From assembly GCA_017459675.1 (NCBI GenBank), contig JAFUCM010000179.1:1-45005 (forward strand): a stretch of DNA of 45,005 bases. Reading direction: 5' to 3'. Below the pieces are notes generated by a model. It saw only the letters and a list, made by a program, of their open reading frames with translations. It was not told where the DNA came from and did no database searches. Shown here in pieces: positions 35,741-42,783 of this stretch. Positions within the stretch are counted from its first letter, which is position 1. The number at the start of each line of letters is the position of its first letter. The DNA comes from Eubacterium sp. GTDB taxonomy: Bacteria > Bacillota > Clostridia > Lachnospirales > Lachnospiraceae. Both the position numbers and the translations under genes were made by a program.

Positions 35741-36874
35741 TTAGTAAGCTACAGATTCAGACTCCTCGATGTTGTCCGGGCTCATGAAGAAGTATCCCGG
35801 ATCTGTCTCTTTCTCAACTTCTTCCTCTTTGATCTCACCGGAAAGCAGCTGTGTCATGATCTCGCCGCTGATCTGGCCTTCTTTGCCCGGATACTGTGCG
35901 ACGCATCCGTACAGGTCACCCTTCTTGATTGCGTCAAGTGCGGAAATGTTGCCGTCAACTGAGATAATGCAGAGGTCTGCCGGATTCAGGCCGCGGTTCT
36001 GAACTGCGGAGATAACACCTGAAAGCATACCATCAGAGCAGAGGAAGATGCCTGCCATATCCGGATCGGATGCCAGCATGTTCTCTGTAACCTGCATAGC
36101 TACGTCAGAGAGCCAGTTACCATTCTGCTGGTTAACGAGCTGAACCTTGCCGCCGCCGAGTTCTTTAATACCTGCCTCAAAGCCTGCTGCACGAAGCTCG
36201 CCGCCCATTGCACCTGCAGCGCCGCGTACGGTACAAACCTTACCTTCGCCGATCTTGTCGACCATCTGTTTTGCAGCTTCATAGCCGATCGCATAGTTGT
36301 TGGATCCTACGTGGGAAAGGAAGAGATCTTCATTTCCTTCGTCAATTGACGCATCGATGATGATAACCGGGATGCCGGCATCTTTTGCCTTCTGCAGTGC
36401 CGGAATCAGAGAAGAACCATCCATCGGAGCGATGATCAGACCGTCTACCTTACGGTTGATCGCGTTCTCAACCTGCTCAACCTGTTTTGCGACTGCGAGC
36501 TCATCACCGGAAAGTGTCAGCTCAAATGTGTAGCCGGCTGCCTCGACTGCCTTCTGGCACTCTTCAACCATGATTCTCTGGAACTCATTGTTTGTGATCG
36601 TTTTGGTAGAGAATACGATGGTTCCGCTTCCGCTTGCTGCCGGAGCTGCTGCTTCTTCGCCGGCATCCTCAGCCGGTGCTTCAGCGGTTTCCTCAGCTGC
36701 GCTGCTGGCCGCGCTGCTTGCTGCAGCTTCGCTGACTGCTTCGCTTGCTGCGGAAGCTGCTTCTTCTGCTGCACTTGATGCCGCAGAGGATCCGGTACTT
36801 CCGGAAGAACCACATGCTGCAAGGCTGACAGCCATACCAAGCGTCAGAATCATTGCCAAAATCTTTTTCTTCAT
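35741..36874 (-). CDS. Sugar ABC transporter substrate-binding lipoprotein (type I fold)
   Basis: 377 residues. Signal peptide KKKILAMILTLGMAVSLAAC has the lipobox LAAC, so the protein is lipid-anchored outside the membrane. Next is a low-complexity linker of about 60 residues of Ser/Ala/Glu/Pro, then a type I periplasmic binding domain (FSTKTITNNEFQRIMVEE, VDGLIIAPMDGSSLIPALQ, VIIIDASIDEGN, FLCSDGMLSGV). Family members bind pentoses, hexoses or inositols; the ligand is not identifiable. ATG at 36872-36874 has AAAGGAG 8 bases upstream; the ATG two codons before it lies too close to that site. It is the first gene of the importer operon. Confidence 0.94.
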   Translation of the reverse strand: MKKKILAMILTLGMAVSLAACGSSGSTGSSAASSAAEEAASAASEAVSEAAASSAASSAAEETAEAPAEDAGEEAAAPAASGSGTIVFSTKTITNNEFQRIMVEECQKAVEAAGYTFELTLSGDELAVAKQVEQVENAINRKVDGLIIAPMDGSSLIPALQKAKDAGIPVIIIDASIDEGNEDLFLSHVGSNNYAIGYEAAKQMVDKIGEGKVCTVRGAAGAMGGELRAAGFEAGIKELGGGKVQLVNQQNGNWLSDVAMQVTENMLASDPDMAGIFLCSDGMLSGVISAVQNRGLNPADLCIISVDGNISALDAIKKGDLYGCVAQYPGKEGQISGEIMTQLLSGEIKEEEVEKETDPGYFFMSPDNIEESESVAY

Positions 36875-36989
36875 TCCCATTCTCCTTTCTTCCCGAGAAC
36901 AACTGTGCCCAAGAAAGTGTCTGCGGCGTCGAAATTGTCTTAATTGAACATTTAATTAAATCAATAACATCAACACCGTATCCCCTCAG

Positions 36990-37050
36990 AACACGTATTT
37001 GAATTGTGTCTTTATAATGCAGCATTCTGTTATTTTTTTCAATACGTGTT
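36990..37050 (-). promoter_or_regulatory. Promoter of the importer operon with two flanking palindromic operators
   Basis: On the minus strand TTGAAA (37037-37042) and CATTAT (37014-37019) are 17 bp apart. AACACGTATT (36990-36999) and AATACGTGTT (37041-37050), inverted copies of the same ACGT-centred palindrome, have centres 51 bp apart, near five helical turns; one overlaps the -35 and one lies beyond the start site. This is the looping architecture of AraR-type repressors, and the divergent regulator at 37310 is a likely binder. The remaining leader is AT-rich. Confidence 0.7.
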
Positions 37051-37243
37051 TTCTACAATTTTAAGCGACATCCTTTGTGCAGTTTTCACATAAATACCAT
37101 ATATACTAGGCTGTATCTGCCGACTTATATGCAATAAACACAAAATCACGTCACTTCGGCACTGATTTCTTCGCATAACGCATTTTGATTTCGTTGTTTT
37201 AAATATAAGTTGTTCGCGTACATGTATTTTGTTTTTGTTTTAC

Positions 37244-37306
37244 TTGTATTTTATTTAGGAATGGTATATAATACAACTATAATTTTTAATCCATGTCGTA
37301 TCGACA
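37244..37306 (+). promoter_or_regulatory. Promoter of the GntR/LacI regulator, with a short palindrome
   Basis: TTGTAT (37244-37249), a 17-bp spacer and TATAAT (37267-37272). TGTCG-TAT-CGACA (37294-37306) is a perfect 5-bp-arm palindrome just before the start codon and could be an autoregulatory operator; it is unlike the ACGT sites. Confidence 0.6.
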
Positions 37307-37309
37307 AGA

Positions 37310-38395
37310 ATGGACGTGCTTATGCCTAAATATTTAACCATCGCAGATTACATTGAAGCACAGATTTTAAACCAGACCTGGCTGCCAAACCAGCAGCTGC
37401 CCTCAGAGAAAGAGATGATGCAGCAGTTTCAGGTCAGTCGGCAGACAATCCGGAACGCACTGGAATACCTTTCCAAAAAGGATCTGGTGTATTCTGAGCA
37501 GGGACGCGGCACGTTTGTCTCTGACAGCAGACGCTCCTCCGCAAACCCGGGGAACAAAAATGTCGCGCTGATTCTGGGCAAACTCGACAGTTATATCTTT
37601 CCCTATAAAAGTGTCGGCATCAATGCTGTACTGACCCGGAACGGGTATACAAGCAGCGTCTTTGCCTCCAACATCCGGATCGACCATCAGGACCAGCTGA
37701 TCCGGAACGTCCTGAGCGGCAGTTATGCAGGTGTGATCATGGAAGTCGCCAAGGCGGCACTTCCGCGTCACAATCCCGAGCTGCTCGAGGAACTCCGGTC
37801 CCGTATGCCCGTCGTGCTGATCGACGGTTATTACCGCGAGACCGATATCCCTTACGTCGCCATCGACGACTTCAATGGCGGCTACATGGCAGCAGAACAC
37901 CTGATCGCAAAAGGACACCGAAGAATTTTCCACGTCGGTATGTTAGACGCAATTCAGGGAATGCTGCGTTACCAGGGATATGCGCGCGCACTGACAGATC
38001 ACGGAATTCCGCTGAACGATGACTTGATTTACTGGTGTGTGGAAGAAGATCAGAATTTCATGTCCGAGGCACGTCTGACCGAGATCTGCCAAAAGATCCT
38101 TTCGTGCACAGCCGTCTTTTTCTACAACGATTTGATGACGATGCGGATTCTCCCCACGCTGCTGAAAATGGGGGTCAAAATCCCCGATCAGCTCGCCGTG
38201 ATGGGATATGATGATTCCAACCAGTATATTCACGGCGTTCCGATCTCCAGCATATGCTATCCGAAAGAACGGCTCGGCGAAAAAGCAGCGGAAAATCTCC
38301 TGCACCTGATCAGAAATCCGGAGTTTGATGCAAATTATCTCTTTCAGCCGGTTCTGATCGAGCGTGAATCTACCAATCTGATTTTGAAAGAGTAA
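37310..38395 (+). CDS. AraR-like transcriptional regulator (GntR HTH + LacI-type sensor)
   Basis: 361 residues. A GntR winged helix comes first (PKYLTIADYIEAQI, LPSEKEMMQQFQVSRQTIRN, SEQGRGTFVSD; residues about 5-74), then a LacI/GalR-type ligand domain (NVALILGKLDSYIF, PVVLIDGYYRETDIPYVAIDD, GYDDSNQYIHGVPISSI). This chimeric layout is that of B. subtilis AraR, which it also resembles at its N-terminus, but the inducer need not be arabinose. The start may be the ATG at 37322; both have weak sites. It is divergent from the importer operon and probably represses it through the flanking ACGT operators. Confidence 0.92.
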   Translation: MDVLMPKYLTIADYIEAQILNQTWLPNQQLPSEKEMMQQFQVSRQTIRNALEYLSKKDLVYSEQGRGTFVSDSRRSSANPGNKNVALILGKLDSYIFPYKSVGINAVLTRNGYTSSVFASNIRIDHQDQLIRNVLSGSYAGVIMEVAKAALPRHNPELLEELRSRMPVVLIDGYYRETDIPYVAIDDFNGGYMAAEHLIAKGHRRIFHVGMLDAIQGMLRYQGYARALTDHGIPLNDDLIYWCVEEDQNFMSEARLTEICQKILSCTAVFFYNDLMTMRILPTLLKMGVKIPDQLAVMGYDDSNQYIHGVPISSICYPKERLGEKAAENLLHLIRNPEFDANYLFQPVLIERESTNLILKE

Positions 38396-38398
38396 TCC

Positions 38399-39286
38399 AT
38401 GAAGCAGTATTTGATCAAAAGCCGTTATGCATCCGTTTTTGAAGCAGGGCGCACCCCGCGCCTGTTCAATTTCTACCGAATCTATGGCGCACATGATCCC
38501 GATGTCCGCTGTGTCCATGTACACGAGAATGCACTGGAACTTGGCATCGTGATCCGGGGGTTTTGTGTATCGATCGTCGACGGCCGGTCTTATATACTGA
38601 AGGAAGGGGATATTCTGGCAGTCAACGCCGGCATTTCTCACGAACAGAACTTCGGACTGACTCCGGATCTGGAATACTACAGCATCGGTATCAAAAATCT
38701 CCATGTTCACGGATTGCGTGAAAATGCGCTGATTCCGGAAGGAATGCATCCGGTTCTGCAGTTTCCCGAAGCCTGCCGGGAAGCAGAAACGCTTTTTAAG
38801 CTGGTAAGCCAGCAACTTACATATGCTGACGACTTTGCCATCGAAACGGCCAATCACCTGATGCTTTCCGCACTCAGCATCCTGCTACGACAGATCCGAC
38901 CGTTTTCGCAAGGGTCCGCCGCGGGACAACCGTTCGCAGCACACGAGCACATCGCACAGGAATTATGTCATTATCTCGACGAACATTACCGCGATGATAT
39001 TTCTCTGGACAATATGGCATCCGCCCTGAATCTGAATAAGTACTACATGACGCGCGCATTCAAAAAAGCAATCGGTTATCCGCCGATCCAGTATCTGCTC
39101 CGCCGCCGTATCGGCGAAGCGCAGTTTCTGCTGGTAGAAACCGGAAAAACCATCTCAGATATTGCAAGTGACGTGGGTTTCAAAACGCCCGGCCAGTTCA
39201 GCAGAACCTTCTCCAACATCCTGAATACAACGCCTACCCGGTACCGGAAGGAAGTTTTAACACGGTATACAGAAGAAACAGTGTGA
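38399..39286 (+). CDS. AraC-family transcriptional regulator
   Basis: 295 residues. The N-terminal 160 or so are a cupin-type sensor (HVHENALELGIVIRGF, GDILAVNAGISHEQNF); the C-terminal 100 are two helix-turn-helix motifs (LDNMASALNLNKYYMTRAFKK and ISDIASDVGFKTPGQFSRTF). It begins 3 bases after the AraR-like stop, with GAAAGAG before the ATG, so the two are one transcript. It likely activates part of the catabolic region while the first regulator represses it, an inference from context only. Confidence 0.92.
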   Translation: MKQYLIKSRYASVFEAGRTPRLFNFYRIYGAHDPDVRCVHVHENALELGIVIRGFCVSIVDGRSYILKEGDILAVNAGISHEQNFGLTPDLEYYSIGIKNLHVHGLRENALIPEGMHPVLQFPEACREAETLFKLVSQQLTYADDFAIETANHLMLSALSILLRQIRPFSQGSAAGQPFAAHEHIAQELCHYLDEHYRDDISLDNMASALNLNKYYMTRAFKKAIGYPPIQYLLRRRIGEAQFLLVETGKTISDIASDVGFKTPGQFSRTFSNILNTTPTRYRKEVLTRYTEETV

Positions 39287-39321
39287 TTTTTGCAGTCCGC
39301 AAAATTCACAGTGTTTCTTTT
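39275..39321. terminator. Terminator between the AraC regulator and aroD
   Basis: GAAACA-TGTGA with inner TTTGC pairs with GCAAA and TCACA-TGTTTC across a short loop, and T residues follow. The convergent genes both end inside it, so it probably serves both strands. One pair in each arm mismatches. Confidence 0.65.
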
Positions 39322-40106
39322 CAGATATGGAACACCTCGCGAAGTTCATTATAATAACGAACATCCTCTTCCACACCGCCTTTTTCACCTGTAATCGTCA
39401 AGTACACAAAATCATTTGCCACGTCGCCTCCCATGACGCGTGTCAGAAGTGTACTGTGACTCATGCCGCAGAAAATCATCGGTCCCCCGGCAATCCCCTC
39501 TTTTCTGACCTTTACCGCTGTCTGCATTACGCGGAGGGCCTCCTCATAGGTATTCGCAGTCGTGTACAGCTTCGGAATGTCCGCTCCCTTTTCAATCGCC
39601 TCTTTTACTTTCTCGATCAAAAAAGCTTCTTCCGGAACGGTTTCCCAGTTATGGTACGAGAGAATCAGTTTTGCGCCGTGCGGCGCACACGCTTCCCTGA
39701 TCTCATCCACATAAGCCTGATCGCTTCCGATCTCTACATCAATAAAATCAATTAAACCTGTACGGATACACGCCTTTACCATCCGGAGCCGCAGTTCCCT
39801 GGGGTACTTCCTGATGCCGCCTTCTTCCTTTACCCGGAATGTAATTAACAGCGGGACGCCGTCCAGCACATCTGCAAGCTGCCGGGCCGTTTCCACCAGC
39901 ATTTCTTCCGCAAAATCTGTATCTTCCATAGGCAGTACATAATCCAGACGCCACTCGACCAGATCAGGATGATACTCCATAACGCGGCGGGCGGATTCCA
40001 GAATACTTTCTCTGGTTCCTTCCTTCACCATAAGACAGGAATAAAAATTCTCTCCGCCAAACACGCGTCCCTTTTTATCAAACTGAACCATACTTTGTGT
40101 TCTCAT
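39321..40106 (-). CDS. aroD: Type I 3-dehydroquinate dehydratase
   Basis: 261 residues. It dehydrates 3-dehydroquinate to 3-dehydroshikimate through a Schiff base. The substrate EWRLD (51-55), the general-base histidine in SYHNW (H152) and the Schiff-base lysine in DIPKLYTTAN (K179) are all seen, followed by GPMIFCGMSHSTLLTRVMGGDVANDF. GAGGAGG precedes the ATG. It is the second gene of a pair with an AroD paralogue, and next to the catabolic region rather than to other aro genes. A catabolic role on quinate or shikimate is possible. Confidence 0.93.
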   Translation of the reverse strand: MRTQSMVQFDKKGRVFGGENFYSCLMVKEGTRESILESARRVMEYHPDLVEWRLDYVLPMEDTDFAEEMLVETARQLADVLDGVPLLITFRVKEEGGIRKYPRELRLRMVKACIRTGLIDFIDVEIGSDQAYVDEIREACAPHGAKLILSYHNWETVPEEAFLIEKVKEAIEKGADIPKLYTTANTYEEALRVMQTAVKVRKEGIAGGPMIFCGMSHSTLLTRVMGGDVANDFVYLTITGEKGGVEEDVRYYNELREVFHI

Positions 40107-40194
40107 TCCAGCCTCCTCTCCTGAAACACTTCAAGCCCCGTTTCTTACCTTGCACGCCGCACGCGCAGCAAGAAAGACCGGTCCTCTGCGTTCA

Positions 40195-40962
40195 TCAGTC
40201 TTCTCTGTAAAACAGTTCCCGCATAATCCGGTTCTGCTCTTCTGTCTCCAGAAGCATTCCTTCTGCTCCTGCAGCGAGCACCGTATATCCGAAATCACAG
40301 CCGCAGCGGTCTGCAAGAACCCGCTGCATCAACCCGACATCACCCAGCATGGAAATACAAACCGGATGGGAAATCAAAGATTCTTCTTTCAAACGCTCAG
40401 ATACACGTGCTGCTTTAATCAGATCTACATCATCATTTGCGAGATATTCTGCCTTGATAAGATCTGCACCCGTTTCTTCCATCGCAATGATCTGCCGGGC
40501 CGCTTTATCTTCTGATCCGATTCCTGCGTAGACACGCACGGATGTAATTCTGCATAGATCTGCCCCGGCCGTCTCATCGCAAACCTTACGCAGAAGTTCC
40601 GGATCCTCAATGCTGATGTCGACAGCATCGACCAGTTTTTTCTGTACACAAGTCAGCGCCAGCACAGCGCGTTCTGCTTCTAAATGCACCTGATCCCGGC
40701 CAGTTTCATTCAGATTAAGAATCAAAGGTCTGGTTCGATTTTCCACACATTCTGCCGTCTCAAGTACGTCAGCCAGTTCGCTCAGACTTCCATAATTCCT
40801 TGTGCAGACTTCCACGGCATCCGCCGGTCCGGCCAGCGCCTGTGCTAATTGCTGCACAGCTTCCGTTTTTACCTCCGGCACTATGGATACAATTCGGCGG
40901 AACGTACCGCCGCCAAAATCAACACCTCTGAGATTCACCATATTGTTACATGTATACTCCAT
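40195..40962 (-). CDS. Diverged AroD-like protein, catalytic histidine absent
   Basis: 255 residues with the order of a type I dehydroquinate dehydratase: GVDFGGGTFRRIVSIVPE, AVEVCTRNYGS (E51), SIEDPELLRKV, GADLIKAEYLA (K170 at the Schiff-base position) and HPVCISMLGDVGLMQRVLADRCG. The histidine of the active form is missing between residues 120 and 170 (SVRVYAGIGS there), and the EWR-D motif is EVCTR. The lysine is kept, so it could be an aldolase-like or dehydratase enzyme with another substrate, or a regulatory paralogue. It is first in the pair, 88 bp upstream of aroD; AAAGGAGG lies before the ATG. Confidence 0.75.
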   Translation of the reverse strand: MEYTCNNMVNLRGVDFGGGTFRRIVSIVPEVKTEAVQQLAQALAGPADAVEVCTRNYGSLSELADVLETAECVENRTRPLILNLNETGRDQVHLEAERAVLALTCVQKKLVDAVDISIEDPELLRKVCDETAGADLCRITSVRVYAGIGSEDKAARQIIAMEETGADLIKAEYLANDDVDLIKAARVSERLKEESLISHPVCISMLGDVGLMQRVLADRCGCDFGYTVLAAGAEGMLLETEEQNRIMRELFYRED

Positions 40963-41098
40963 CCCGCGCCTCCTTTCTGCTGTTGGTTTTATTCTATAAC
41001 GAAATCTTCCGGGCTATTATGAATATATTGACGTCTTTCCGGCAAATTCTCATGTGACAGCAGGGCAGTTTCGCGCATTTTTTGACTCCGGACAAAAA

Positions 41099-41120
41099 AA
41101 GAGTGCGCATGCGCACTCTT
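41099..41120. repeat. 22-bp palindrome at the left edge of the IS
   Basis: AAGAGTGCGCATGCGCACTCTT, exactly self-complementary. An identical copy abuts the right end (42711-42732). Seven A residues precede it, so on the minus strand it is followed by a T7 tract: this was an intrinsic terminator, probably for era before the insertion. Confidence 0.9.
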
Positions 41121-41135
41121 CAGACTGAAGACAAA

Positions 41136-41166
41136 GTCGTGTTTAAGCCGCAAGGCCGAGCACGAC
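41136..41166 (-). terminator. Hairpin at the 3' end of the transposase gene
   Basis: GTCGTG (41136-41141) pairs with CACGAC (41161-41166), with an inner GCC-GCAA-GGC stem. On the minus strand a TTTGTC follows. It overlaps the last codons and stop of the transposase. Confidence 0.5.
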
Positions 41167-42597
41167 TTTTCTTTTTGTGATCCGATTTTGAAGTAAAACG
41201 TGAAATCGAAGGAAAAATGAAGTGGATGCTTCTGGCAGCCATCCTCTTCGCTTCAGGATTCTAGCCAGTTTTTTCAGATTCATGCACGCATAAGTAAGCC
41301 CGACCTTCATTTCCATCCGGGCTTTTCCGTATTGCTGGGTGTATCGGAAACCGTGATTCTCTTTGGCTGTCCCAAATAACCTTTCGATGGTCTGCTTCCT
41401 CTGTTGATAAAGTTCCTTCATCCCAAGCGTATGACGGATATCTTCCGCCAACTCCATATATGGCTCCCACACATGCCGGGTGACGACCTTTACATGATCC
41501 CGGCTTGCCGTACACTGTGTCAGATATGGACAATGCTCACAGACCGCTCCGCAGCTCTTGTACTCCCGATATCCTTCCCTGTTTGCTGTACAATATTCCA
41601 GTGTCTTTCCATTCGGGCAGACATAACAGTCATAATACTCGTCATAGGCGTATTCGTATTTTTTGAAAAACCCTTCTTTTGTTATGGGACGCTTGTATGG
41701 GAAAAGCGGTTTGATGCCGTCATCGATCAGCATCTTTGCAATGGCTGGTGTCTTGTACCCTGCGTCCACGATCATCGTTTCTATGCCGATATCCCTGATC
41801 TTGTTATACAGTACTGGAAATGTTACACTGTCATGCTGATTCCCGGGATGTACGCTGTACCCGAGAATCCATCCATGCTTATCGCAGGCAGTCTCCACAC
41901 CATAAGCAAAAACCTGTTTGTGTTCTCCCTTGTGAAACCAGCCGCTGTCGGGATCGGAAGTGCTTTCCTTAATCTCTTTTCCGACGCCAGTCCCGCCCTT
42001 TTTGTCATCGTCTTTATCTTTCAGAGGCTTTTTGCCATGTGCTTCACGATCGGCGATAATCTCTTCTTTGAGTTGTTCCTCGTAAAACTTTGCCTCCTGC
42101 TGTGCGATGCGTTTCCGCATCTTTTTATTATTCGCTCGTGCTTTGACGTGAGTAGCATCGACGAAGACTTCCGTGGGATCTACCAGCTTATATTTATAAC
42201 ACTCGGAGAGGATATGTTCAAAAATCTGTTCGAACAGGTCAGTATCCTTGAAGCGGCGGGAATAGTTCTTTCCGAAAGTGGAAAAATGCGGGACCGGATC
42301 GAGCATCTCCAGACCAAGGAACCACCGGTAAGCGACATTGACTTCGATCTCCCGGATTGTCTGCCGCATGCTTCGTATCCCATAGAGATACTGGATAAAG
42401 GGGATTTTGATCAGCATGACCGGATCCATGCTCGGACGACCGAAATCCGGAGAATACTTATCCTCGACAAGATTATAGATGAATGTCCAATCGATGGCCT
42501 TGTCGATCAGCCGGAGGAGATGGTTCTCCGGTACCAGATCGTCCATACAAAACATCTGAACCTGTTCCCGCTTTTTTTCTGCATTCTGCGTCATCAT
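41143..42597 (-). CDS. IS1182-family DDE transposase
   Basis: 484 residues, apparently intact. The N-terminal DUF772-type part (NHLLRLIDKAIDW, RPSMDPVMLIKIPFIQYLYGI) is followed by the RNase H-like core: FVDATHVKARAN (first Asp), MIVDAGYKTPAIAKML (second Asp) and a C-terminal RKQTIERLFGTAKENHGFRYTQQYG carrying the Glu, then CPNGKTL and a Cys cluster (CGAVCEHCPYLTQC). All three acidic catalytic segments can be seen, so transposition may still be possible. It starts at ATG-ATG without a strong site, as is usual for IS genes. Confidence 0.93.
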   Translation of the reverse strand: MMTQNAEKKREQVQMFCMDDLVPENHLLRLIDKAIDWTFIYNLVEDKYSPDFGRPSMDPVMLIKIPFIQYLYGIRSMRQTIREIEVNVAYRWFLGLEMLDPVPHFSTFGKNYSRRFKDTDLFEQIFEHILSECYKYKLVDPTEVFVDATHVKARANNKKMRKRIAQQEAKFYEEQLKEEIIADREAHGKKPLKDKDDDKKGGTGVGKEIKESTSDPDSGWFHKGEHKQVFAYGVETACDKHGWILGYSVHPGNQHDSVTFPVLYNKIRDIGIETMIVDAGYKTPAIAKMLIDDGIKPLFPYKRPITKEGFFKKYEYAYDEYYDCYVCPNGKTLEYCTANREGYREYKSCGAVCEHCPYLTQCTASRDHVKVVTRHVWEPYMELAEDIRHTLGMKELYQQRKQTIERLFGTAKENHGFRYTQQYGKARMEMKVGLTYACMNLKKLARILKRRGWLPEASTSFFLRFHVLLQNRITKRKVVLGLAA

Positions 42598-42670
42598 GAT
42601 AGGATTACCGCCTTAGATTTGATACTATTATTATACCATTTGCGGCGGTTTCTTTCCGTACTTACATAAC

Positions 42671-42698
42671 AAAGTCCAGAGCTTTTGCTCTGGACTTT
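42671..42698 (-). terminator. Perfect hairpin before the transposase gene
   Basis: AAAGTCCAGAGC (42671-42682) pairs with GCTCTGGACTTT (42687-42698) around TTTT. It sits between the right IS end and the transposase start, where hairpins in IS elements often block transcription entering from outside. Confidence 0.6.
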
Positions 42699-42710
42699 GT
42701 CTACAGTCTG

Positions 42711-42732
42711 AAGAGTGCGCATGCGCACTCTT
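42711..42732. repeat. 22-bp palindrome at the right edge of the IS
   Basis: Identical to 41099-41120. Here the palindrome follows the era stop by 51 bases, but its T-tract has been displaced 1.6 kb away by the IS, so era may have lost efficient termination. Confidence 0.9.
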
Positions 42733-42783
42733 CCCTTTCAGTTTCTCTCTGTTTGCATTATTACTTTAAAGAATATAAGTTTG

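Larger units (their letters stand above)
41121..42710 (-). mobile_element. IS1182-like insertion sequence, 1590 bp
   Basis: Imperfect 18-bp terminal repeats (left CAGACTGAAGACAAAGTC, right its complement with one change) bound a single transposase gene. The element is bracketed by a 22-bp palindrome in both flanks, either a target duplication or part of an extended 40-bp terminal repeat. It lies between era and the AroD-like gene. Confidence 0.88.

Noticed and set aside
23088-36874. Assignment as the Bacillus iol operon
   Set aside because: Only IolG-, IolM- and IolE-like folds are present; iolB, iolC, iolD and iolJ are missing.
37053-37075. Possible catabolite-response element (TTTTAAGCGACATCC)
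   Set aside because: Misses a conserved position of the cre consensus and lies away from a clear control position.
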